Below are positions 25,962 through 37,152 of a DNA stretch of 64,000 nucleotides, piece after piece. The DNA is from Lineus longissimus. Lineage: Eukaryota > Nemertea > Pilidiophora > Heteronemertea > Lineidae. Position numbers and translations under genes: made by a program. The notes under the pieces were generated by a model. It did no database searches and was not told the origin of the DNA. It worked only from the letters and a program-made list of their open reading frames with translations. Within the stretch, counting starts at the first letter, position 1, and each line of letters starts with the position of its first letter. The stretch spans positions 5,358,953 to 5,422,952 of the forward strand of contig NC_088324.1 of NCBI RefSeq assembly GCF_910592395.1, read 5' to 3'.

Positions 25962-27228
25962 TAGTTAATACCAAAGGAAGACCGATCCCCCTAACCTCAA
26001 GGTGATATGGGGACTAATAAATCCGCCCCCCCCCCCCACCATATCGGGGATTAGTCGAAAGGGGGAGGGGTGGATAACAAAAGTCATGATAATTCCACCA
26101 GGTCTGACAAGGACAATCAAGTCACATAGGTTGGTAATTAAAAGAAGGCAAAGGCCTTGTCAGCTTGCTGCCGACCCTCCACACACTTGCACAGATGACC
26201 GGCGGCAATCATGGGACAAAAAATATATGAAATATGATAAATGCGCTGCTTAAAAAGCCCTGTCATGCCCGAATACCGCCTCGAATGTTAGTCATTTGAT
26301 TTGCAAACAACATTTTGGTGTGTTTTTTTAATTTTGAATAATATCAACTAAGATAATCCAGGTCGATTTTGTAATAGGAACTCCTTTTCTCGATTTTACG
26401 GGATCGGAAAGATATTTTCTCTCACGGGCAGTAAACACGGCCGCGTATTGTGTCATATTCTGACATGTCTCATGAAAACGCAAATAAAACAATAAAATTT
26501 TGAATCATTGGAACTTTTACAAATTCACTGATGACATTGACAAGATATATGACTGCACTTCTGCAAAGTTCGAAGCTTTGATTTTTTTTAAATCACGAAA
26601 ATGTATGTATACATTAATATTATGTACACGGACGATATAGCAGATATAATTGCGTACTGAGCCCATGACTCCGGTGTACTGCAAAGCCTCGGAGCGCTGT
26701 CGTTTTCTTTTAAAGGGGGACTATAGGCACGAGAAGCAGCCGTATCGATGACAAAACGGTTGTATCTGGTAGATTATTTCGATGTTACGGAACTCGGGCT
26801 CGTCTAAAGAAGAAGCGCTATTAGGAGATAGAACAAACATATGTTGGTGACTTCGATCGAGTAACGTAATCTCGCCCGCCTGGTTATCAACCTATAGTCT
26901 CCGTTTACCTTTTCCATGATGTTTCGTGGGCTCCTCGTACGGCTTACCTTACTGATCAAACCTGTAATGTTTGTGTTTCGGGGAGGTGAAGTGAAGTCAG
27001 GCACTGCATGTTCGATGGGCGAGGGAAAGGGAAAGACACTTTTGCAAGACACCACGGTTTGCTCGAGATGTTTAGTGGCGAAACAAATACACAGGTGTCA
27101 CTACTGACCATCCGGAATTTCGGTTCGTTGTAAAACTGCACGATTTCGAGACTCTCAAATGGCAATCAGTGTTACAGTAGGCCCACTACTGCCAAAACAC
27201 TTTGAATATATACTGTCACATGTATACT

Positions 27229-27279
27229 GGTTAGTACGTGGATGGGTGACCGCCTCGGAATACCACGTGTTGTAGACTT
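27229..27279 (+). pseudogene. 5S rRNA pseudogene, unit 13 (3' 51 nt only)
   Basis: A ~130-bp deletion joins upstream spacer (GTATACTG) directly to 5S nucleotide 70 (GGTTAGTACG), removing the A box and the intermediate element while leaving the C box and terminator. The breakpoints share a TG, typical of end joining. Without the A box it should not bind TFIIIC normally. The linked U5 gene is untouched. Confidence 0.95.
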
Positions 27280-27678
27280 TTGGTTTTTTTCCTTTTCTTT
27301 TTGCATAATCGACCAATATTATTGCAGGGTTAAGTCGGCTAGAACTGACTAAAGGTCAAAGTTAGATAACACAGGCGTCGGTGTTCTTTCTTATATGTTT
27401 TTTGAATCCGCAATTGGCACGGCCGACATGGATGTACGCCGTGCATGGGGCCATAACTCACAACGAGCTGAATAATATGTTGATTGTATCATCAAAAATT
27501 TAAAGTCGCAACATCAAAACATTTTTGGCAATAGTGGCAAGTGTTGGTTATTAATAGTTTTTAGCTTGCAACGCTTTCCTGTTGTCTAGAGAATCAAAAA
27601 CTACTAGGTATCTCATTATCCAAAACCAAGCGCATAATGAAGAACTTGGCAAACTCTAGACAACTCTGACTTCACCAC

Positions 27679-27798
27679 ATCACTCTGGTTTCTCTTCAAT
27701 CCCACGCATAAATCTTTCGCCTTTTACTAAAGATTTCCGTGGAGAGGAACACTCTAATGAGTCTATAGACATTTTTTGTAGCCCTGCCGTTGTCAGGG
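27679..27798 (+). ncRNA. U5 snRNA, unit 13
   Basis: Full-length body with the CACCACATC context, downstream of a dead 5S copy. Confidence 0.95.
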
Positions 27799-29129
27799 TA
27801 GTTAATACCAAAGGAAGACCGATCCCCCTAACCTCAAGGTGATATGGGGACTAATAAATCCGCCCCCCCCCCCCCACCATATCGGGGATTAGTCGAAAGG
27901 GGGAGGGGTGGATAACAAAAGTCATGATAATTCCACCAGGTCTGACAAGGACAATCAAGTCACATAGGTTGGTAATTAAAAGAAGGCAAAGGCCTTGTCA
28001 GCTTGCTGCCGACCCTCCACACACTTGCACAGATGACCGGCGGCAATCATGGGACAAAAAATATATGAAATATGATAAATGCGCTGCTTAAAAAGCCCTG
28101 TCATGCCCGAATACCGCCTCGAATGTTAGTCATTTGATTTGCAAACAACATTTTGGTGTGTTTTTTTAATTTTGAATAATATCAACTAAGATAATCCAGG
28201 TCGATTTTGTAATAGGAACTCCTTTTCTCGATTTTACGGGATCGGAAAGATATTTTCTCTCACGGGCAGTAAACACGGCCGCGTATTGTGTCATATTCTG
28301 ACATGTCTCATGAAAACGCAAATAAAACAATAAAATTTTGAATCATTGGAACTTTTACAAATTCACTGATGACATTGACAAGATATATGACTGCACTTCT
28401 GCAAAGTTCGAAGCTTTGATTTTTTTTAAATCACGAAAATGTATGTATACATTAATATTATGTACACGGACGATATAGCAGATATAATTGCGTACTGAGC
28501 CCATGACTCCGGTGTACTGCAAAGCCTCGGAGCGCTGTCGTTTTCTTTTAAAGGGGGACTATAGGCACGAGAAGCAGCCGTATCGATGACAAAACGGTTG
28601 TATCTGGTAGATTATTTCGATGTTACGGAACTCGGGCTCGTCTAAAGAAGAAGCGCTATTAGGAGATAGAACAAACATATGTTGGTGACTTCGATCGAGT
28701 AACGTAATCTCGCCCGCCTGGTTATCAACCTATAGTCTCCGTTTACCTTTTCCATGATGTTTCGTGGGCTCCTCGTACGGCTTACCTTACTGATCAAACC
28801 TGTAATGTTTGTGTTTCGGGGAGGTGAAGTGAAGTCAGGCACTGCATGTTCGATGGGCGAGGGAAAGGGAAAGACACTTTTGCAAGACACCACGGTTTGC
28901 TCGAGATGTTTAGTGGCGAAACAAATACACAGGTGTCACTACTGACCATCCGGAATTTCGGTTCGTTGTAAAACTGCACGATTTCGAGACTCTCAAATGG
29001 CAATCAGTGTTACAGTAGGCCCACTACTGCCAAAACACTTTGAATATATACTGTCACATGTATACTGTCGAAAAGATGGTTACGTCGCTGGCCTACTGTT
29101 ATGAGTAGCCCAAAAAGTCTGCCTCCGAT

Positions 29130-29249
29130 GTCTACGACCATATCACGTTGAAAACACCGGTTCTCGTCCGATCACCGAAGTTAAGCAACGTCGAGCGTGG
29201 TTAGTACGTGGATGGGTGACCGCCTCGGAATACCACGTGTTGTGGACTT
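29130..29249 (+). rRNA. 5S rRNA, unit 14 (variant)
   Basis: Full length, but A-to-G near position 115 changes GTTGTAGACTT to GTTGTGGACTT. This turns one A-U pair of helix I into a G-U pair, so function is probably kept. It is the only substitution seen among intact copies. Confidence 0.93.
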
Positions 29250-29640
29250 TTGGTTTTTTTCCTTTTCTTTTTGCATAATCGACCAATATTATTGCAGGGT
29301 TAAGTCGGCTAGAACTGACTAAAGGTCAAAGTTAGATAACGCAGGCGTCGGTGTTCTTTCTTATATGTTTTTTGAATCCGCAATTGGCACGGCCGACATG
29401 GATGTACGCCGTGCATGGGGCCATAACTCACAACGAGCTGAATAATATGTTGATTGTATCATCAAAAATTTAAAGTCGCAACATCAAAACATTTTTGGCA
29501 ATAGTGACAAGTGTTGGTTATTAATAGTTTTTAGCTTGCAACGCTTTCCTGTTGTCTAGAGAATCAAAAACTACTAGGTATCTCATTATCCAAAACCAAG
29601 CGCATAATGAAGAATTTGGCAAACTCTAGACAACTCTGAC

Positions 29641-29760
29641 TTCACTCTGGTTTCTCTTCAATCCCACGCATAAATCTTTCGCCTTTTACTAAAGATTTCC
29701 GTGGAGAGGAACACTCTAATGAGTCTATAGACATTTTTTGTAGCCCTGCCGTTGTCAGGG
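29641..29760 (+). ncRNA. U5 snRNA, unit 14 (8-bp deletion at the 5' end)
   Basis: Third carrier of the TCAC-to-TCAC deletion, with the linked AACGCAGG, GACAAGTG and GAAGAATTT variants but with CACATAGG rather than CACATACG. It therefore shares the haplotype of units 2 and 6 without being part of their recent duplication. Confidence 0.9.
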
Positions 29761-31089
29761 TAGTTAATACCAAAGGAAGACCGATCCCCCTAACCTCAAG
29801 GTGATATGGGGACTAATAAATCCGCCCCCCCCCCCACCATATCGGGGATTAGTCGAAAGGGGGAGGGGTGGATAACAAAAGTCATGATAATTCCACCAGG
29901 TCTGACAAGGACAATCAAGTCACATAGGTTGGTAATTAAAAGAAGGCAAAGGCCTTGTCAGCTTGCTGCCGACCCTCCACACACTTGCACAGATGACCGG
30001 CGGCAATCATGGGACAAAAAATATATGAAATATGATAAATGCGCTGCTTAAAAAGCCCTGTCATGCCCGAATACCGCCTCGAATGTTAGTCATTTGATTT
30101 GCAAACAACATTTTGGTGTGTTTTTTTAATTTTGAATAATATCAACTAAGATAATCCAGGTCGATTTTGTAATAGGAACTCCTTTTCTCGATTTTACGGG
30201 ATCGGAAAGATATTTTCTCTCACGGGCAGTAAACACGGCCGCGTATTGTGTCATATTCTGACATGTCTCATGAAAACGCAAATAAAACAATAAAATTTTG
30301 AATCATTGGAACTTTTACAAATTCACTGATGACATTGACAAGATATATGACTGCACTTCTGCAAAGTTCGAAGCTTTGATTTTTTTTAAATCACGAAAAT
30401 GTATGTATACATTAATATTATGTACACGGACGATATAGCAGATATAATTGCGTACTGAGCCCATGACTCCGGTGTACTGCAAAGCCTCGGAGCGCTGTCG
30501 TTTTCTTTTAAAGGGGGACTATAGGCACGAGAAGCAGCCGTATCGATGACAAAACGGTTGTATCTGGTAGATCATTTCGATGTTACGGAACTCGGGCTCG
30601 TCTAAAGAAGAAGCGCTATTAGGAGATAGAACAAACATATGTTGGTGACTTCGATCGAGTAACGTAATCTCGCCCGCCTGGTTATCAACCTATAGTCTCC
30701 GTTTACCTTTTCCATGATGTTTCGTGGGCTCCTCGTACGGCTTACCTTACTGATCAAACCTGTAATGTTTGTGTTTCGGGGAGGTGAAGTGAAGTCAGGC
30801 ACTGCATGTTCGATGGGCGAGGGAAAGGGAAAGACACTTTTGCAAGACACCACGTTTTGCTCGAGATGTTTAGTGGCGAAACAAATACACAGGTGTCACT
30901 ACTGACCATCCGGAATTTCGGTTCGTTGTAAAACTGCACGATTTCGAGACTCTCAAATGGCAATCAGTGTTACAGTAGGCCCACTACTGCCAAAACACTT
31001 TGAATATATACTGTCACATGTATACTGTCGAAAAGATGGTTACGTCGCTGGCCTACTGTTATGAGTAGCCCAAAAAGTCTGCCTCCGAT

Positions 31090-31646
31090 GTCTACGACCA
31101 TATCTATAATAAAATTCGGAGTTGGCCATGGACAACTGAGGTACCGATTTCAGCTTACTCCTTTGGTCGAATGACGTGATTTTTCCACTGTGAGTTACCG
31201 TCATTGCCATCTTGCGGCTGCACCACCGAAACCGAGAATATTTGGGGATCTTCTCGAGTTTTTAAGTGCTTTTTGCTCAGATATTGGTGATTTTGTGACA
31301 AATCCATTTGACATGGTAAACCACCCCGTGTTCATTTCCGAGTCAGCCGTGGATCGCGCATCTATATCTGTCTTCGGTCATTTGGATGTGTGTTCGGTGA
31401 GAAGTCTCGGGGAGTGCGACAATCAGCAGACCTTGGGCTAACTTGACTTCTCGGGGTAGCGGCAGTGGGTGTTCAAAGAAATACTCAATTGACAATGCCC
31501 GTACCAGTACAACCCGTCCGTAGGACGGGTACCAACTAGTCACGTTGAAAACACCGGTTCTCGTCCGATCACCGAAGTTAAGCAACGTCGAGCGTGGTTA
31601 GTACGTGGATGGGTGACCGCCTCGGAATACCACGTGTTGTAGACTT
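31090..31646 (+). pseudogene. 5S rRNA gene, unit 15, split by a Helitron
   Basis: Nucleotides 1-13 lie at 31090-31102 and the remainder at 31540-31646. The break is between A13 and T14, upstream of the internal control region. The promoter is therefore intact but the 5' 13 nt of the RNA are displaced by 437 bp. Initiation inside the Helitron would give an RNA with a foreign 5' end. Confidence 0.93.
31103..31539 (+). mobile_element. Non-autonomous Helitron (437 bp) in a 5S gene
   Basis: The insert begins TCTATAATA and ends CTAG, with the hairpin ACCCGTCCGTAGGACGGGT (8-bp stem, 3-nt loop, 31512-31530) five bases before CTAG. It sits exactly between host A and T with no target duplication. These are the defining structural marks of Helitrons. 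No Rep/helicase is encoded, and a 83-codon open frame inside has no recognisable domain. Confidence 0.85.
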
Positions 31647-32045
31647 TTGGTTTTTTTCCTTTTCTTTTTGCATAATCGACCAATATTATTGCAGGGTTAA
31701 GTCGGCTAGAACTGACTAAAGGTCAAAGTTAGATAACGCAGGCGTCGGTGTTCTTTCTTATATGTTTTTTGAATCCGCAATTGGCACGGCCGACATGGAT
31801 GTACGCCGTGCATGGGGCCATAACTCACAACGAGCTGAATAATATGTTGATTGTATCATCAAAAATTTAAAGTCGCAACATCAAAACATTTTTGGCAATA
31901 GTGACAAGTGTTGGTTATTAATAGTTTTTAGCTTGCAACGCTTTCCTGTTGTCTAGAGAATCAAAAACTACTAGGTATCTCATTATCCAAAACCAAGCGC
32001 ATAATGAAGAACTTGGCAAACTCTAGACAACTCTGACTTCACCAC

Positions 32046-32165
32046 ATCACTCTGGTTTCTCTTCAATCCCACGCATAAATCTTTCGCCTTTTACTAAAGA
32101 TTTCCGTGGAGAGGAACACTCTAATGAGTCTATAGACATTTTTTGTAGCCCTGCCGTTGTCAGGG
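32046..32165 (+). ncRNA. U5 snRNA, unit 15
   Basis: Full-length body with the CACCACATC context and an intact 3' box. Confidence 0.95.
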
Positions 32166-33495
32166 TAGTTAATACCAAAGGAAGACCAATCCCCCTAACC
32201 TCAAGGTGATATGGGGACTAATAAATCCGCCCCCCCCCCCCACCATATCGGGGATTAGTCGAAAGGGGGAGGGGTGGATAACAAAAGTCATGATAATTCC
32301 ACCAGGTCTGACAAGGACAATCAAGTCACATAGGTTGGTAATTAAAAGAAGGCAAAGGCCTTGTCAGCTTGCTGCCGACCCTCCACACACTTGCACAGAT
32401 GACCGGCGGCAATCATGGGACAAAAAATATATGAAATATGATAAATGCGCTGCTTAAAAAGCCCTGTCATGCCCGAATACCGCCTCGAATGTTAGTCATT
32501 TGATTTGCAAACAACATTTTGGTGTGTTTTTTTAATTTTGAATAATATCAACTAAGATAATCCAGGTCGATTTTGTAATAGGAACTCCTTTTCTCGATTT
32601 TACGGGATCGGAAAGATATTTTCTCTCACGGGCAGTAAACACGGCCGCGTATTGTGTCATATTCTGACATGTCTCATGAAAACGCAAATAAAACAATAAA
32701 ATTTTGAATCATTGGAACTTTTACAAATTCACTGATGACATTGACAAGATATATGACTGCACTTCTGCAAAGTTCGAAGCTTTGATTTTTTTTAAATCAC
32801 GAAAATGTATGTATACATTAATATTATGTACACGGACGATATAGCAGATATAATTGCGTACTGAGCCCATGACTCCGGTGTACTGCAAAGCCTCGGAGCG
32901 CTGTCGTTTTCTTTTAAAGGGGGACTATAGGCACGAGAAGCAGCCGTATCGATGACAAAACGGTTGTATCTGGTAGATTATTTCGATGTTACGGAACTCG
33001 GGCTCGTCTAAAGAAGAAGCGCTATTAGGAGATAGAACAAACATATGTTGCTGACTTCGATCGAGTAACGTAATCTCGCCCGCCTGGTTATCAACCTATA
33101 GTCTCCGTTTACCTTTTCCATGATGTTTCGTGGGCTCCTCGTACGGCTTACCTTACTGATCAAACCTGTAATGTTTGTGTTTCGGGGAGGTGAAGTGAAG
33201 TCAGGCACTGCATGTTCGATGGGCGAGGGAAAGGGAAATACACTTTTGCAAGACACCACGGTTTGCTCGAGATGTTTAGTGGCGAAACAAATACACAGGT
33301 GTCACTACTGACCATCCGGAATTTCGGTTCGTTGTAAAACTGCACGATTTCGAGACTCTCAAATGGCAATCAGTGTTACAGTAGGCCCACTACTGCCAAA
33401 ACACTTTGAATATATACTGTCACATGTATACTGTCGAAAAGATGGTTACGTCGCTGGCCTACTGTTATGAGTAGCCCAAAAAGTCTGCCTCCGAT

Positions 33496-33954
33496 GTCTA
33501 CGACCATATCACGTTGAAAACACCGGTTCTCGTCCGATCACCGAAGTTAAAGGGAACTGGAACCGAAGAGCGATTTATTCAACTTTTCGACTTTCACCGC
33601 CCGAGAAAGTCGAACTTCCAACTTCATATTCAAGTTCAAATTTGTAGCTCCGCCCCCAGTGCCCGAGCATGCGCAGTTCAATTTGTTATCATTGAGAATC
33701 ATGTGAGAATCACGTGAGTCATGCGATCTTTCATTCATGAGTTTTCGTAGTAAATTCCATAGTAGTGACGTCACTCAATGATTGACAGCTAGGCGCCATG
33801 TTTCATTCATGCCTCGTTCTGATCACCCGATACGCGGGAAATGAAAACGAGGTCATACGAACTGGCTCGGCGGTTCCAGTTCGCTTTAAGCAACGTCGAG
33901 CGTGGTTAGTACGTGGATGGGTGACCGCCTCGGAATACCACGTGTTGTAGACTT
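33496..33954 (+). pseudogene. 5S rRNA gene, unit 16, split by a TTAA-type MITE
   Basis: Nucleotides 1-55 lie at 33496-33550 and 56-120 at 33890-33954. The insertion used the TTAA inside the A box (AGTTAAGCAAC), so the internal promoter is destroyed. Confidence 0.95.
33551..33885. mobile_element. TTAA-type MITE (335 bp) in a 5S gene
   Basis: TTAA is duplicated at 33547-33550 and 33886-33889. The ends are inverted: AGGGAACTGGAACCG on the left against CGGTTCCAGTTCGCT on the right, one mismatch in 15. TTAA duplication is typical of piggyBac and Kolobok. The interior is non-coding. Confidence 0.88.
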
Positions 33955-34353
33955 TTGGTTTTTTTCCTTTTCTTTTTGCATAATCGACCAATATTATTGC
34001 AGGGTTAAGTCGGCTAGAACTGACTAAAGGTCAAAGTTAGATAACGCAGGCGTCGGTGTTCTTTCTTATATGTTTTTTGAATCCGCAATTGGCACGGCCG
34101 ACATGGATGTACGCCGTGCATGGGGCCATAACTCACAACGAGCTGAATAATATGTTGATTGTATCATCAAAAATTTAAAGTCGCAACATCAAAACATTTT
34201 TGGCAATAGTGGCAAGTGTTGGTTATTAATAGTTTTTAGCTTGCAACGCTTTCCTGTTGTCTAGAGAATCAAAAACTACTAGGTATCTCATTATCCAAAA
34301 CCAAGCGCATAATGAAGAACTTGGCAAACTCTAGACAACTCTGACTTCACCAC

Positions 34354-34473
34354 ATCACTCTGGTTTCTCTTCAATCCCACGCATAAATCTTTCGCCTTTT
34401 ACTAAAGATTTCCGTGGAGAGGAACACTCTAATGAGTCTATAGACATTTTTTGTAGCCCTGCCGTTGTCAGGG
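34354..34473 (+). ncRNA. U5 snRNA, unit 16 (last in array)
   Basis: Full-length body and 3' box. It is the last complete gene of the array; the spacer after it picks up private changes and stops at 34932. The C-run is shortened and the preceding G of CCGCC is lost. Confidence 0.94.
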
Positions 34474-34932
34474 TAGTTAATACCAAAGGAAGACCAATCC
34501 CCCTAACCTCAAGGTGATATGGGGACTAATAAATCCCCCCCCACCATATCGGGGATTGGTCGAAAGGGGGAGGGGTGGATAACAAAAGTCATGATAATTC
34601 CACCAGGTCTGACAAGGACAATCAAGTCACATAGGTTGGTAATTAAAAGAAGGCAAAGGCCTTGTCAGCTTGCTGCCGACCCTCCACACACTTGCACAGA
34701 TGACCGGCGGCAATCATGGGACAAAAAATATATGAAATATGATAAATGCGCTGCTTAAAAAGCCCTGTCATGCCCGAATACCACCTCGAATGTTAGTCAT
34801 TTGATTTGCAAACAACATTTTGGTGTGTTTTTTTAATTTTGAATAATATCAATTAAGATAATCCAGGTCGATTTTGTAATAGGAACTCCTTTTCTCGATT
34901 TTACGGGATCGGAAAGATATTTTCTCTCACGA

Positions 34933-35238
34933 ATAAACGTTTTATGAGAGAAAGTTGCACTAATTCGACCTGAATAAGATGTACAGTAGTGCAGTGGATG
35001 ACGTAGGATCATCAAACCCTGAATCTCAGGATGCCGACATCCAAAATGGCGGCAATTAATCAATTCCAGTTTCTGAAATTTTTTAATTCCGGCACTGGGA
35101 CGAGTTTGTAGTTGTAGGGTGTATTCGACTTCCTGTTCTCCAATGTTCTGGAACGGACCGAGAACAGGCGAACATGTTCCCGGGTCTCGAATGAGTTAGT
35201 ACTGTTGTCATAACTACCCTATCGGAACCACGGGAAAA
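34933..35238. other. Single-copy junction right of the array, no gene seen
   Basis: Sequence diverges from the unit immediately after TTTTCTCTCACG. No RNA gene, coding exon or terminal repeat is apparent in these ~300 bases. Confidence 0.6.
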
Positions 35239-36326
35239 CTACGAAAACCAAGGAGACTCATTCAATATTCAAATTTCAAATTCAAACCTGACTTCAATAC
35301 TGAACCGTTGATTTCAATATTGAAATCAGATATTTTCAAATAAGAAAACATCAACCATAAATTATCACACGTACAAATACATTATTCTAGCCCACTATTT
35401 TTATATTTGACCTCCCTCTTTAGTCTTGAATGATTTGTTGATTTGTTGATTTTAACCCCCCCCCCCCCGCTTTAGTATCCTGGATGATTTTTCACTTATC
35501 TTTGTAGGATAACTTGATAAAGCATGATTTCAATAATCACAGTAAACCACTTCAACATTGAACACAAATTTTAACATTGAACCAGGACTTCAATATTGAA
35601 CCCCCGCCTCCATCACTCCATCAGTCACGCGTGTTGAGCATGGCATCCGACATTTCTGAAAAGATTTCAGTTTGTAAGGGATCGTGCTCCTTTTCAGGCC
35701 GTAGTATTAAAATGTCGTAGTCTAAAAAGACAAAGTAAACTATATGGTGGATGTGCGCATGAACACAGAGTTGAGCTGATGGCGAACGAGAAGACAAGGG
35801 TTTGATCTATATCCTATGAAGGTTTATTCTCAACTAACTCACATGCATGGTAAATGATACAACAGGAAATACATACAATACAATAAAGCCGATTGGCTTT
35901 TAAAGTAGCGCGGGAGGCGTGGCTAATGCAATGGTAATTAGGCCAATGGTATCTAGGCTAATGCGGAGGGGCCGCAACAGTGGAATAAACAGGGGTTCAA
36001 TATTGAAATTGGGGTTCAATATTGAAGTTCGGGTTCAATACTGAAGTTTAAGGTTCAATATTCAATCTTGAAGCCAGCGGTTCAATATTGAAATATTGAA
36101 TGTTTTATTCAGTAATCCTGCAAAGATAAGTGAACAAATCATTCAAGACACTAAAGAGGGAGGTCAAATGTTAAAACAGTGCGCTAGAATAATTTGTACG
36201 TTTGTTAATGTATGATTGTTGTTTTCTTATTTGAAAATATCTGATTTCAATACTGAAATCAACGGTTCAGTATTGAAGTCAGGTTTGAATTTTGAATTTT
36301 GAATGAGCCTTCTGGGCTTTCGTAGA
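35239..36326. mobile_element. Fold-back element with ~240-bp inverted arms
   Basis: The left arm (about 35239-35535) and right arm (about 36090-36326) are reverse complements: both hold CTTCAATACTGAACCGTTGA, TATTTTCAAATAAGAAAAC and GACCTCCCTCTTTAGT. The left arm has an extra stretch with a C-run. The inner part repeats the palindrome TTCAATATTGAA and variants in GGTTCAATATTGAA blocks (about 35570-35600 and 35995-36110). No protein-coding content is recognised. Confidence 0.75.
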
Positions 36327-37152
36327 TTTGGGAACAGGGACGGTTCCCGAACGCGTTCTCGCGTGTTTGACTCCTTCGAGAACACCGGCGTTGTAAGGTC
36401 TCATTAGGGAGTTTTTTTATTATTCATGCGCACCCCTCCCTCCCCCCCCCCTCCTCACCGTAGTTCATTAAATCATTGATTTCTCAGTCCTTACAGTATG
36501 TCAGTGTTGATTCAGCAGTTGTTTTGGCAAAGACATGTTTTTATGGAGTTTCTGAAACCTAGAGCGCTACTCAATAGGCGCTAACAAGAAACTACGCATT
36601 TATACTGTTGTTGCCGACGTATGTGTACACTGATCTTGCGATGTGCGTCGGTCCCGTGTTGAAATGCCGTCCAGTGCCAGTTGGTGCGTTTATCGCTGAT
36701 TTGTGCAAAATTCAACATATCTCAAAAGTTCAAAGGTTGACCCTCGATTTTTTTTGATTTTTGTGTAGCTTAAGCAACTGTCTTTCATGGAAGAATGGTT
36801 ACTGTAAGAATTATTCAGGAAGAAATGTATAATATTTGGCAGGCGGTATTTGCACCACGCCACCACGGGTACCACGCCACCACCACGCCACCACGCGAAC
36901 AGGCGGAGCGATCATAATGACGATATCAAAATAGCGGTCGATTCATTGGATCATGGTTTCTTGGAACAATTATAGATGGCGTTGGCTGCTATCCTAGCTT
37001 CTCTGATGCCCGTTCTTGGGATTATTGGAATAAGGCGTACGCCAACTACGGAAATACGTACTGAATTACCGTTGAGTAACTAGACCTACTCCAACTGACG
37101 ACTGACCTGCAAAAACCATACGAGTACGAGTGGGTTATATAGTCGATCTCCC

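Larger units (their letters stand above)
254..34932 (+). repeat. Tandem 5S rRNA-U5 snRNA gene array (17 units)
   Basis: Units of 1958-1971 bp repeat head to tail with very high identity. Each unit has a 5S gene, 400 bp of spacer, a U5 gene and about 1.33 kb of further spacer. The array opens inside the spacer at 254 and stops abruptly at 34932 in the middle of another spacer, after the sequence TTTTCTCTCACG. Unit length varies through a C-homopolymer of about 7-14 bases just 3' of U5 and an 8-bp deletion at the U5 5' end in three units. The spacers contain no other RNA gene that I recognise (U1, U2, U4, U6, U11 and U12 were looked for by eye). The rightmost unit carries private substitutions (for example GGGATTGG for GGGATTAG), as expected for an array edge that escapes homogenisation. 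Confidence 0.97.

Noticed and set aside
254..34932. A second snRNA (U1, U2, U4, U6) or SL RNA in the spacer.
   Set aside because: I compared the spacer by eye on both strands with the conserved motifs of these RNAs and found none; a covariance search would settle it.
254..34932. CRISPR-like array.
   Set aside because: The repeat is a 2-kb gene-bearing unit in an animal genome, not a short repeat with unique spacers.
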